Shown here piece by piece: positions 32,409-40,893 of a stretch of 43,213 nt of DNA. Every line of letters starts with the position of its first letter. Positions within the stretch are counted from its first letter, which is position 1. Origin of the DNA: Kocuria sp. (GTDB lineage Bacteria > Actinomycetota > Actinomycetes > Actinomycetales > Micrococcaceae). The notes under the pieces are model-generated. The model was not told the origin of the DNA, did not search any database, and was given only the letters and a program-made list of their open reading frames with translations. The translations under genes were made by a program, and so were the position numbers. The stretch covers positions 1 to 43,213 of the forward strand of contig NZ_JAUNPE010000007.1 of assembly GCF_030536815.1 (NCBI RefSeq), in the 5' to 3' direction.

Positions 32409-32873
32409 ATGAGCACACCGGAGCAGGGACACCCCATGAACATTGCCAAGGCGCACGACGAACAGGACGAGCCCAAGCAGCCGCCCATCCAGGAACTGTC
32501 CGAACAGCAGAGCTGGGATCTGCTCGAGCAGGCGCGGTTTGCCCGGTTGGCCACTCGCGACGGCGATGACATCGACATCACCCCGTTGAACATCGTGACC
32601 GATGGTGAGCGCCTCTACTTCCGTTCGGCCAAGGGCGCCAAGGTGCTTCAGCTACAGCTGAACCCCAGTGTGACCCTTGAGATTGATCGCGCCACCGGTT
32701 CCGAGGCCCACTCGGTGGTGGTGCGCGGCACCGCTCGGATGCTGACCGAGACCGAAGACATCGAGCGTGTCGAGTCGTTGGGACTGCGCCCGTGGCTCGA
32801 GACCGAGAAGCTCGAATTCGTGGAGATCACACCCACGCGCATCACCGGTCGCAAGTTCCGCCTGGGCCACTGA
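32409..32873 (+). CDS. Pyridoxamine 5'-phosphate oxidase-like FMN-binding split-barrel protein (first copy)
   Basis: A 154-residue member of the PPOX/flavin-nucleotide-binding family. The motif LLEQARFARLATRDGDDIDITPLNIV is the usual start of the split barrel, and HSVVVRGTARML comes later. It may bind FMN or F420. The substrate is unknown; many such proteins are reductases or nitroimidazole-type enzymes. A Met-rich Asp/Glu/Gln extension of about 35 residues precedes the barrel. AATTAT ends six bases before the ATG at 32409. A methyltransferase starts 3 nt after its stop. A paralogue lies at 34540. Confidence 0.83.
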   Translation: MSTPEQGHPMNIAKAHDEQDEPKQPPIQELSEQQSWDLLEQARFARLATRDGDDIDITPLNIVTDGERLYFRSAKGAKVLQLQLNPSVTLEIDRATGSEAHSVVVRGTARMLTETEDIERVESLGLRPWLETEKLEFVEITPTRITGRKFRLGH

Positions 32874-32876
32874 GTC

Positions 32877-34529
32877 TTGGCTGATTCTCCCGCCGCTGCC
32901 GCGCCGTTCAGCGCGGTGGTCGATTCCCCGTGCTCGAGGGAACCCCGGGCGGTCCTGGACCTCCACCGGGATCTGACCGAGATCAATTTCACCGTGGACG
33001 GGGTCACCGACTTGCTCGGTGATCGCGCCATGGACGCGTGGCTGCGCGAACAGCCGGTTCCGGCCCGCATGGCACTCCACCACGTGGGCGCCGACCAACC
33101 GCGGCTGGCCACCGTGATCGCGCTGTTCCTGCTCGGGGATCCCGTGCCCGCGGTGGCGGTCGACGCCGCCCTGCCGACCGTGGGTTCCTCGGGCCTTGCG
33201 CGCCTGGGACTGCTGGAGGACGGTGACGACGGTGCTGACGCAACCGTGCGCGCCTCCGTGGACCTGCGCCCCTATTCCACGGATGTGTCCGGCGAGCTGT
33301 ACGTGGTCAGTGACCTGGGCGCTTTCCAACGTCCCGGCGTGCTGCGTCATGATCACGTGCTGGGCATCGGCGGCGCCTCCCTGACCCTGGTCCGCGCGAC
33401 GGAAAGGCGGGATGTAGAAACCGCCCTGGACGTGGGAACCGGGTGCGGGATCCAGACCTTCCACTTGCTCTCCCACGCGCGCCACGTCACGGCCACGGAC
33501 CTCTCGGACCGCGCGCTGGCCACCACGCGGTTCAACCTGCTGCTCAACGCCCAGGCCCTGGAGCTGGACCCGTTCGACCTGGAGGCTCGCGTTGCACTGC
33601 TGCACGGCAGTCTCCTGGAACCGGTGGCGGGCCGGACATTCGACCTGGTGGTCTCCAACCCGCCGTTCGTGATCACCCCGCGCCGCAGTCATGAAACGGC
33701 CGAGGACCGTTTCACCTACCGCGACGGCGGCAAGGCGGGCGACCGGCTCGTGTCCGAACTGATCACCGCACTGCCCACCGTGCTGGCACCCGGCGGATCC
33801 GCGCACCTGCTGGCCAACTGGGAAATCCCGGACGCACCGGACACGGACCCGAAAAAGATTTGGTCGGAGCGCGTCGAACAATGGTGCGCACCGGGTACGG
33901 GCGCGTGGGTCATTCAACGTGAGATCCAAGATGTGTGCGAATACGCGGAGACCTGGTTGCGAGATGCCTCGCAGCAGCGCGATCTCGACGCCTACGAAGC
34001 CGCCTACCGCGAGTACCTGGCAGACTTCGCCTCCCGCGGTGTGGGCGCCGTCGGTTTCGGCATGGTTCGGCTCGCGCAACCCGAACATCCCGGTCCCGAC
34101 CACGGCACCCTGAGGATTTTTGAGCACATCGACCATCCCATCCAGCAACCCATTGCGGCGACCCTGGCTGCGGAGTGGCAGCGCGCGGACGTCATGTTTC
34201 GCGCGGAGGCCGCGAGCGGCGTCGTCGTGCAGGGCGCGTGGCAGGACAAGCATTACGACGTCGCTCAGGACGTCACCGAGGAACGTCACGGTCGCCCCGG
34301 CGCGGAGGATCCGGCTTTGATCTTGCTGCGTCAGGGCGGGGGACTGCGGCGAACGGTGGTACTCAGCAGCGAGGCCGCAGGTTTCGCGGGGGTGTGCGAC
34401 GGGGAACTCAGTGCGCGTCAGATCTTGACGGCCCTGGGGTCGTTACTGGGTTGGGAGGGTGGCCCGTCGGAGCAATTATTACGTGAAATCAGGGCGCTCA
34501 TCACCCACGGCCTGTTGGTGGAAGTGTAA
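32877..34529 (+). CDS. Class I SAM-dependent methyltransferase (HemK/PrmC-like core)
   Basis: A 550-residue protein with three parts: an N-terminal alpha-helical domain (to about 170), a Rossmann methyltransferase with SAM motif DVGTGCGIQ (185-193) and NPPF (261-264, in DLVVSNPPFVITP), then a C-terminal region of about 200 residues. NPPF-type enzymes methylate N on adenine, glutamine or similar planar groups. The target here is unknown. The TTG start at 32877, 3 nt after the upstream stop and with no Shine-Dalgarno sequence, implies re-initiation. The next gene begins 10 bp after its stop. Confidence 0.83.
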   Translation: MADSPAAAAPFSAVVDSPCSREPRAVLDLHRDLTEINFTVDGVTDLLGDRAMDAWLREQPVPARMALHHVGADQPRLATVIALFLLGDPVPAVAVDAALPTVGSSGLARLGLLEDGDDGADATVRASVDLRPYSTDVSGELYVVSDLGAFQRPGVLRHDHVLGIGGASLTLVRATERRDVETALDVGTGCGIQTFHLLSHARHVTATDLSDRALATTRFNLLLNAQALELDPFDLEARVALLHGSLLEPVAGRTFDLVVSNPPFVITPRRSHETAEDRFTYRDGGKAGDRLVSELITALPTVLAPGGSAHLLANWEIPDAPDTDPKKIWSERVEQWCAPGTGAWVIQREIQDVCEYAETWLRDASQQRDLDAYEAAYREYLADFASRGVGAVGFGMVRLAQPEHPGPDHGTLRIFEHIDHPIQQPIAATLAAEWQRADVMFRAEAASGVVVQGAWQDKHYDVAQDVTEERHGRPGAEDPALILLRQGGGLRRTVVLSSEAAGFAGVCDGELSARQILTALGSLLGWEGGPSEQLLREIRALITHGLLVEV

Positions 34530-34539
34530 GACTGATGGC

Positions 34540-34974
34540 ATGAGCACTGGCGAAACCTTCAATCCGATTCTGCCCCTCGACAGCACAGCGGTGTGGGAGC
34601 TCCTGGGAGAGCTCCCGTTCGGCCGACTGGCCGTGCAAGCCGCAGGCATCGTTGACATCTTCCCGGTCAACTATGTGGCGAAGGACCGTAAACTGTATTT
34701 CCGTACCGCGCAGGGCACCAAGCTGGCGAGCCTGGTGGTCAACAACCAGGTGGCCTTCGAAGTGGACCACGTGGTCGGGGATCATGTGCGCTCCGTGGTG
34801 GTACACGGCCGCGCTCGCCGGTTGGAGACCCAGGCCGAACGAGAGACTGCCGAACAGCTCCCGTTGAAGCCCTGGGCACCCACGTACAAGTACCACTTTG
34901 TGGTGATTGACGTTGACTCGGCCACCGGGCGAGAGTTCACCATGGCCACCGAGCCGGATCACGATCCGGCCTGA
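34540..34974 (+). CDS. Pyridoxamine 5'-phosphate oxidase-like FMN-binding split-barrel protein (second copy)
   Basis: A 144-residue split-barrel protein similar to the one at 32409: LLGELPFGRLAVQAAGIVDIFPVNYV, KLYFRTAQGTKLASL and RSVVVHGRARRL align with it. It lacks the acidic N-terminal extension. AAGACT overlaps the methyltransferase stop codon and ends six bases before the ATG, so it may have its own leaderless promoter as well as readthrough. The two copies bracket the methyltransferase. Confidence 0.83.
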   Translation: MSTGETFNPILPLDSTAVWELLGELPFGRLAVQAAGIVDIFPVNYVAKDRKLYFRTAQGTKLASLVVNNQVAFEVDHVVGDHVRSVVVHGRARRLETQAERETAEQLPLKPWAPTYKYHFVVIDVDSATGREFTMATEPDHDPA

Positions 34975-35056
34975 GCATCGAAACGCGTGGTAAAACCTTT
35001 CGTGTGAGACGGTTGTGACCACGGGGCATTCGTGCAGCCCCCAATCGGAAGGACCA

Positions 35057-35078
35057 GACCCGTTGGAATCCACGGGTC
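35057..35078. promoter_or_regulatory. Dyad just upstream of topA
   Basis: gacccgt and acgggtc (7 bp, 8-nt spacer) lie directly before the topA Shine-Dalgarno region. It may be an operator or a leader hairpin. No clear -35/-10 pair was found in the 119-bp gap, which also holds a direct repeat of TGTGA (35006-35010 and 35017-35021). Confidence 0.35.
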
Positions 35079-35093
35079 ATGACGAGGAGTACC

Positions 35094-37970
35094 GTGCCAA
35101 CTAAGGCCACCAAGAACGCTGAGACCGGCAAGAGCCTGCTGATTGTGGAGTCACCGTCCAAGGTGAAAACAATTGCGGGTTATCTCGGTGACGCCTACGA
35201 GGTCGAATCCTCGATGGGTCATATCCGGGACCTGCCGCAGCCTTCTGAGCTGCCCGCGGACATGAAAAAGGGCCCGTACGGCAAGTTCGCGGTGGACGTG
35301 GAACACGGATTCGACCCGTACTACGTGGTCAACCCGGACAAGAAGAAAAAGGTCACCGAGCTGCGGCGCAAGCTCAAGGACGCCGACGCCCTCTACCTCG
35401 CAACCGATGGCGATCGCGAAGGCGAAGCCATTGCCTGGCACCTGATGCAGGTGCTCAAGCCCAAGGTCCCGGTGTACCGACTGACCTTTCCGGAAATCAC
35501 CCGAGAAGCCATCGAGCGTGCGTTCGGGCAGCTGCGCGAACTCGACAAGGACCTCGTGGACGCCCAGGAGACCCGCCGCATCCTGGACCGGCTCTACGGC
35601 TACGAAATCTCCCCGGTGCTGTGGCGCAAGGTGTCCTCGGGCCTGTCCGCCGGCCGCGTGCAGTCGGTGGCCACCCGCCTGGTGGTGCAGCGTGAACGCG
35701 AGCGCATGGCGTTCGTCTCCGCCGATTACTGGGACCTCACCGGCACGTTCGCCCGTCCCGAGGGTCAGGACGCAGGCCGCGGGTTCACCGCTCGCCTGTC
35801 GTCCCTGAACTCCCAGCGCGTGGCCACGGGCAGGGACTTCTCCGATCGCGGCGAACTCAAGTCCGCCCGCGATGGTGGCATGGCTCATCTGGATGAGGTT
35901 GCGGCCACCGCGCTGGCCGCCGGCCTGCAGGACGCCGAGTTCACGGTTCGATCGCTGGAGACCAAGCCCTACACCCGCCGGCCTGCCGCGCCGTTCACCA
36001 CCTCCACGCTGCAGCAGGAGGCTGCGCGTAAGCTGCGTTTCACCTCCCGCACCACCATGCGCGTGGCGCAGCGGCTGTACGAGAACGGCTACATCACGTA
36101 CATGCGTACGGACTCCGTGGCACTGTCCGACCAGGCCATCAATGCCGCCCGCCGCCAGGCCCAGGAGCTCTACGGCGAGGACTTCGTGCCGGGCAAGCCC
36201 CGCGTGTACTCCTCCAAGTCGAAGAACGCGCAGGAAGCTCACGAGGCCGTGCGACCCGCGGGCGACTCGTTCCGCACCCCCTCGCAGGTTCGCTCGCAGT
36301 TGTCGGTGGACGAGTACAAGCTGTACGAGTTGATTTGGAAACGCACCGTCGCGTCCCAGATGCAGGACGCCAAGGGTTCGACCGCAACGGTCAGGTTGGG
36401 TGCCTCGGCATCCTCGGCCGCCGGTGAGCTTTCGGGCGCCGACGCCGAGTTCTCGGCTTCCGGTACGGTCATCACCTTCCGTGGCTTCCTGGCCGCGTAC
36501 GAGGAAGGCAAGGACGAGAATCCCGAAACCACCTCGGGTAAAGGCAAGGACGAGGACAAGCGGCTGCCGGTCATGGCCGAGGGCGATGCCCTGGACGCCA
36601 CCGACGTCAGCGCGGACGGTCACACCACCACCCCGCCGGCCCGTTACACCGAGGCCTCGCTGGTGAAGACCTTGGACGAGCTGGGCATCGGTCGGCCGTC
36701 CACCTACGCGGCCACGATCTCCACGATCATGGACCGCGGGTACGTGCAGGTGCGTGGATCCGCGCTGATCCCGTCGTGGCTGGCCTTCTCCGTGGTTCGG
36801 TTGTTGGAGGACCACTTCACGGACTACGTGGACTACGACTTCACGGCCGAGCTCGAAGATGACCTGGACCGCATTGCCCGCGGCGAGGAAGAACGGGTCA
36901 AGTGGTTGACCGGTTTCTACTTCGGAGACGGTCAGAAGGAACACGGCCTCAAGCCCATCGTGGAGGATTTGGGCGAGATCGACGCCCGCGCGGTGAACTC
37001 GATCCCCATCACGGACGAGATCACCCTGCGCGTGGGTAAGTTCGGGCCGTACTTGGAGGTGGCCGGAACGGTCGACCCGGAGACCGGGGAGATCACCGAC
37101 CCGGTGCGCGCCAATGTTCCCCTGGACCTCGCCCCGGACGAGCTGGACGCCGCCAAGGCCCGGGAACTCATGGAAATCGGCAAGGCGGACGGCCGGGAGC
37201 TGGGGGTCGATCCGGATTCCGGTCGGATGATCGTGGCCAAGGACGGCCGCTACGGTCCCTACGTGACGGAGCTCGTCCCCGAGCCCACTCAGGACGAGCT
37301 CGACGCGATCCCCACCGAGTACTACAAGAACGGCAACCCCAAGCCCAAGAAGATCGAGAAGCCCAAGCCCCGCACGGCGTCCTTGTTCTCGTCCATGAAG
37401 CTGCAGGACGTGACCCTGGAGGACGCCCTCAAGCTGCTGTCGCTGCCGCGGGACCTGGGTGCGGACACTGACGGTGAGACCATCACCGTGCAGAACGGCC
37501 GCTACGGCCCGTACCTGAAAAAGGGCTCGGATTCCCGTTCGATCGGTTCCGAGGACCAGATCTTCACGATCACTCTGGAGGAGGCCAAGGCCATTTACTC
37601 CCAGCCCAAGCAGCGCGGCCGTCAAGCGGCCAAGCCACCGCTTGCGGATCTGGGCGCGGACCCCATCACCGAGAAGCACATGGTGATCAAGGATGGTCGT
37701 TTCGGTCCGTACATCACGGACGGTGAGACCAACGTGACAGTTCCCCGCGCGGAAAGCATTGAGCAAATGACCAATGCGCGCGCGTCCCAGTTGCTGGCCG
37801 AGAAGCGCGCCAAGGGCCCCGCCCCCAAGAAGACGACCACGCGCGCCCGCTCCACCAAGACCGACACGAAGTCCACAACCGCACCGAAGTCCAAGACCGC
37901 GAGTAAGGCCAAGGCGGGGACCAAGGCCAAGGCCACGACCACCCGCAAGGCATCAGCCAGCAAGAAGTAA
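35094..37970 (+). CDS. topA: DNA topoisomerase I
   Basis: A 958-residue type IA topoisomerase that relaxes negative supercoils. The Toprim domain has LLIVESPSKVKTI (Glu19) and ATDGDREGEAIAWHL (D105, D107, E109). The active-site Tyr is Y336 in YITYMRTDSVALS. Several C-terminal repeats read GRYGPY or GRFGPYI, and there are no zinc fingers, as in other actinobacteria. The last 55 residues are a Lys/Ala/Thr-rich basic tail, which in mycobacteria helps DNA relaxation. The GTG at 35094 is used because GAGGAG sits five bases upstream; an ATG at 35079 is weaker. Confidence 0.96.
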   Translation: MPTKATKNAETGKSLLIVESPSKVKTIAGYLGDAYEVESSMGHIRDLPQPSELPADMKKGPYGKFAVDVEHGFDPYYVVNPDKKKKVTELRRKLKDADALYLATDGDREGEAIAWHLMQVLKPKVPVYRLTFPEITREAIERAFGQLRELDKDLVDAQETRRILDRLYGYEISPVLWRKVSSGLSAGRVQSVATRLVVQRERERMAFVSADYWDLTGTFARPEGQDAGRGFTARLSSLNSQRVATGRDFSDRGELKSARDGGMAHLDEVAATALAAGLQDAEFTVRSLETKPYTRRPAAPFTTSTLQQEAARKLRFTSRTTMRVAQRLYENGYITYMRTDSVALSDQAINAARRQAQELYGEDFVPGKPRVYSSKSKNAQEAHEAVRPAGDSFRTPSQVRSQLSVDEYKLYELIWKRTVASQMQDAKGSTATVRLGASASSAAGELSGADAEFSASGTVITFRGFLAAYEEGKDENPETTSGKGKDEDKRLPVMAEGDALDATDVSADGHTTTPPARYTEASLVKTLDELGIGRPSTYAATISTIMDRGYVQVRGSALIPSWLAFSVVRLLEDHFTDYVDYDFTAELEDDLDRIARGEEERVKWLTGFYFGDGQKEHGLKPIVEDLGEIDARAVNSIPITDEITLRVGKFGPYLEVAGTVDPETGEITDPVRANVPLDLAPDELDAAKARELMEIGKADGRELGVDPDSGRMIVAKDGRYGPYVTELVPEPTQDELDAIPTEYYKNGNPKPKKIEKPKPRTASLFSSMKLQDVTLEDALKLLSLPRDLGADTDGETITVQNGRYGPYLKKGSDSRSIGSEDQIFTITLEEAKAIYSQPKQRGRQAAKPPLADLGADPITEKHMVIKDGRFGPYITDGETNVTVPRAESIEQMTNARASQLLAEKRAKGPAPKKTTTRARSTKTDTKSTTAPKSKTASKAKAGTKAKATTTRKASASKK

Positions 37971-37974
37971 TCCA

Positions 37975-37994
37975 CCGCGGGCCACGACCCGCGG
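37975..37994 (+). terminator. Hairpin between topA and ppx
   Basis: A perfect 7-bp stem (ccgcggg / cccgcgg) with a 6-nt loop lies 5 nt after the topA stop and 17 nt before the ppx ATG. No T-run. It is possibly a partial terminator or processing site in a shared transcript. Confidence 0.45.
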
Positions 37995-38011
37995 TCGAGT
38001 AAAGGAACCAC

Positions 38012-38989
38012 ATGCGGCTCTCAGTCCTGGACGTTGGCTCCAACACGGTCCATTTGCTCCTGTTGGATGTGTATCCGGGGTCCAAGCCGGAACCGTACGC
38101 GTCCCACAAAATGGCCTTGCGGCTCGTGGAACACCAGGACGAGCAGGGGCGGATCACCGATCACGGGCGCGACCTGTTGACGGCCTTCGTGATCGAGGCA
38201 CGAGACTTCGCGGTGGACCACGACGCCGAGGACCTGCTGGCCTTTGCCACATCTGCCATTCGCGAGGCCGCCAACGGCGCCGATGTGCTGGACCACGTGC
38301 AGTCCCGGTCGGGAGTCACCCTCACGGAGATCTCCGGCGATCAGGAATCCGCAATCACCTTTTACGCCGTCCGCCGCTGGTTCGGGTGGGGTGTCGGGCG
38401 CATCATGGACTTCGACATCGGCGGTGGCTCGTTCGAAATGGCCGTGGGCACCAACGCCCTACCCACCGTGGCCACCTCGGTCCCGCTGGGCGCCGGGCGG
38501 ATGTACCGAACGTTCCTGGGCAGCAGCGACGCCGCCTCACCGGCAGACGTGAAGAAGTTGCGCAGGCATGTGCGCACCACGTTGAAGCCCGCGGTGGAGA
38601 AGGTCGAGAGGGGTGGCCGCCCGGACCTGGTCGTGGGGACGTCCAAGACGTTCCGGTCACTGGCGCGCATTTGCGGCGCGGCGCCGTCGGCCCAGGGACC
38701 CTACGTACCGCGCACCATGCATGCGGAAGACTTGCGGTTGTGGACCCGGCGGATGGAGGCCATGACCGTTTCCGAGCGCGCCCAACTGCCGGGTGTCTCC
38801 GAACATCGCGCGGCCCAGGTGCTCGCGGGCGCTATCGTGGCCGAAACCGCAATGGATATGCTCGACATCGGAACCCTGCGTATTTCCCCGTGGGCGTTGC
38901 GCGAAGGGCTCATTCTGCGCCGACTGGACCGGTTGACCACCGGGGCAGCGATCCACACCGTCAACCCCAAGAATTTGGTGGCCAAGTGA
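38012..38989 (+). CDS. ppx: Ppx/GppA-family exopolyphosphatase
   Basis: A 325-residue actin-fold phosphatase that removes terminal phosphate from polyphosphate or (p)ppGpp-type substrates. Both phosphate loops are visible: VLDVGSNTVHLLLLD and DFDIGGGSFEMAVG. The catalytic-site block ATSAIREAANGADVL is intact. It is short, like the mycobacterial Ppx proteins, without the C-terminal HD domain. AAAGGA precedes the ATG by five bases. Its stop overlaps the next ATG by one base (TGATG), so the two are coupled. Confidence 0.9.
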   Translation: MRLSVLDVGSNTVHLLLLDVYPGSKPEPYASHKMALRLVEHQDEQGRITDHGRDLLTAFVIEARDFAVDHDAEDLLAFATSAIREAANGADVLDHVQSRSGVTLTEISGDQESAITFYAVRRWFGWGVGRIMDFDIGGGSFEMAVGTNALPTVATSVPLGAGRMYRTFLGSSDAASPADVKKLRRHVRTTLKPAVEKVERGGRPDLVVGTSKTFRSLARICGAAPSAQGPYVPRTMHAEDLRLWTRRMEAMTVSERAQLPGVSEHRAAQVLAGAIVAETAMDMLDIGTLRISPWALREGLILRRLDRLTTGAAIHTVNPKNLVAK

Positions 38990-39795
38990 TGTCCCAGAAC
39001 GAGGATCCGTATCGTCCGCACGTGGCGCTGTCCACCAGCTCGCTCTACCCCAAGGGCGTGCCCGAGACGTTCGACGCCGCTCACCGCCTGGGTTACGACA
39101 GCGTGGAAGTGCTCGTCACCCACGAGCGCATGAGCCAGCTGACTCACCAACTCCTGAATCACATCCAGGAGTACCAGGTGCCCATCTCCACGATTCACGC
39201 GCCCACACTGTTGTTCACCCAGCAGGTCTGGGGCAAGGCCTGGACCAAGATTCAAATGGCCGCCAAACTCACCGAACAGGTGGGCGCCGAGGTGGTCGTG
39301 GTGCACCCGCCGTTCCGATGGCAGGCCAAGTACGCGCGCAATTTCGTGCAGGGTGTGCGCGAGGTGTCCCGGATGACGGGCATCAAGATCTCGGTCGAGA
39401 ACATGTACCCGTGGCGTGTGGCGGGCCGCGAGGCAGTGGTGTATTCACCGCACTACAGCCCGCTGGGTCAGGACTACGACTGGGTCACCTGGGACTTCTC
39501 CCACGCGGCCACCGCACACATGGATTCCCTGGCGGCAGTGCAGGAACTGGGCTCCCGCCTGGGCCACGTGCACCTCACCGACGGCTCGGGGGAAACCATG
39601 GCGGATGAGCACCTGCTGCCCGGGCACGGAGTGCAGCCGGTGGCGCAGACACTGCAGTACCTGCGCGACACCCGCTGGCGGGGAGTGGTGGGTGTGGAGG
39701 TTTCCACCCGAAAAGCCAAAAATGCCGACGAGCGGGACGCCTGGTTGTCCGAATCCTTGGCGTTCGCTCGCCGGCACATGGAGGAAACGGACTAG
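38989..39795 (+). CDS. Sugar phosphate isomerase/epimerase (xylose isomerase-like TIM barrel)
   Basis: A 268-residue AP-endonuclease-2-like TIM barrel. Candidate metal ligands are His in STIHAPTLL, His in VVHPPFRW, Glu in ISVENMYPW, Asp/His in TWDFSHAA and His in GHVHLTDGSG. The substrate is unknown. It is translationally coupled to ppx, an arrangement conserved in related actinobacteria (from memory). A hairpin overlaps the 3' end. The open frame upstream of 38989 runs opposite to real coding sense in topA/ppx and is not used. Confidence 0.85.
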   Translation: MSQNEDPYRPHVALSTSSLYPKGVPETFDAAHRLGYDSVEVLVTHERMSQLTHQLLNHIQEYQVPISTIHAPTLLFTQQVWGKAWTKIQMAAKLTEQVGAEVVVVHPPFRWQAKYARNFVQGVREVSRMTGIKISVENMYPWRVAGREAVVYSPHYSPLGQDYDWVTWDFSHAATAHMDSLAAVQELGSRLGHVHLTDGSGETMADEHLLPGHGVQPVAQTLQYLRDTRWRGVVGVEVSTRKAKNADERDAWLSESLAFARRHMEETD

Positions 39796-39808
39796 GGGAC
39801 CGTTTCCT
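39782..39808 (+). terminator. Hairpin at the end of the ppx-isomerase unit
   Basis: A 9-bp perfect stem (aggaaacgg / ccgtttcct) with a 9-nt loop that contains the isomerase stop codon. There is no long T-run afterwards. It probably ends transcription before the 208-bp leader region of proC. Confidence 0.5.
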
Positions 39809-40003
39809 GGATATCCACTCGCACCAATTGAGGTGGGATCAGCCTAAGAGCCCAGGTGGAGAACGAGCAGGGCGCTGCCTGATGTTCCTCTGGCAATCCT
39901 GGGCCGGGCTGGTCGGGGACGGTTCCGCCGCGTATTTTCCAGCCCTCCGCCGGCGCGATACGGTCGAGGGAGGCCCAGATTCGTCATTGAAAGGAGCACT
40001 CGC

Positions 40004-40843
40004 ATGAGCGAGCTCGTCCTGTCTTTCCTCGGTACGGGATCCATGAACGGATCCATCCTGCGCGGAGTCCTGGCCGGTGGTACGCCCGCCGAACGCGTGC
40101 GCGCCACCACCAAGTCCGCGTCCTCGGCTCAGACCCTGCGCGAGGACACCGGTGTCACCGTGCTGTCCGGGGAGGAGAACGCGAGGGCCAACCTCGAGGC
40201 CGTCAAGGACGCGGACGTCGTGCTGCTGGGCGTGAAGCCCTACGCGATCCTGGATCTTGCGCGCGAGATCGCCCCGGTACTGCAGCCCGGGACCGTGGTG
40301 GCATCCGTGGCGGCCGGCATCACCCTGGACGCACTCGAGAAAGCGCTGCCCCAGGGGCAACCCGTGGTGCGCACCATGCCCAACATCCCCTCCAGCGTGG
40401 GCCGCGGCGTCATCTCGGTGACCCCCGGAACCCACACCACCCCGGACCAGCTCAACGTCGTGAAGGAGGTGCTCTCCTCCGTGGCCACCGTGGTCGAGGT
40501 CGAGGAGCACCTGGTCCGAGCCGTCACCGGTGTCTCCGGGTCCGGGCCCGCGTACGTGTTCTACCTGGCCGAGGCCATGCAGCGGGCGGGCGAGGAGCTC
40601 GGGCTGCCCAGCGACGTCGCGCGTGTGCTGGCCAAGGAGACGGTCGCGGGCGCGGGGGTGCTGCTTAGCCCCGACGACGCCGATCCCGCCGCCCTGCGCA
40701 AAGCCGTCACGAGTCCCGGCGGCACCACCGAGAAGGCTCTCAACACCTTTGACGAACGCAGTCTCAAGGACGTGATCGCCGCCGGTGCGGCAGCCTCGGC
40801 AGAGCGCGGGGACGAGATGGAACAGGAGTACTGCGGGCACTGA
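40004..40843 (+). CDS. proC: Pyrroline-5-carboxylate reductase
   Basis: A 279-residue enzyme that makes proline from pyrroline-5-carboxylate with NAD(P)H. The dinucleotide fold starts SFLGTGSMNGSILRGVL. VKPYAILDL, RTMPNIPSSVGRG, GVSGSGPAYVF and SPGGTTEKAL are family blocks. GAAAGGAG gives a strong ribosome site. The gene stands alone and converges on trkA. The 208 bp upstream show no clear promoter; a 41-codon open frame ends within the proC ATG but is unsupported. Confidence 0.95.
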   Translation: MSELVLSFLGTGSMNGSILRGVLAGGTPAERVRATTKSASSAQTLREDTGVTVLSGEENARANLEAVKDADVVLLGVKPYAILDLAREIAPVLQPGTVVASVAAGITLDALEKALPQGQPVVRTMPNIPSSVGRGVISVTPGTHTTPDQLNVVKEVLSSVATVVEVEEHLVRAVTGVSGSGPAYVFYLAEAMQRAGEELGLPSDVARVLAKETVAGAGVLLSPDDADPAALRKAVTSPGGTTEKALNTFDERSLKDVIAAGAAASAERGDEMEQEYCGH

Positions 40844-40893
40844 GACCCGTCACCCAGCCGGTGCGGTGGATCGGGTCGGATCGACCGGCCGGG

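Noticed and set aside
183..34224. 11-mer gcggcgtcgtc / gacgacgccgc found about eleven times
   Set aside because: It is far above random expectation, but most copies are in-frame runs of GAC, GCC, GCG or TCG codons and their orientation is mixed. Codon bias explains it better than a polar chromosomal motif.
35151..37766. 871-codon open frame on the minus strand opposite topA
   Set aside because: An antisense shadow of topA, with no family motif or plausible start.
40855..40890. Possible hairpin (gccggt...accggc) between proC and trkA
   Set aside because: Only six outer pairs with a large loop and no T-run; not enough to call a terminator.
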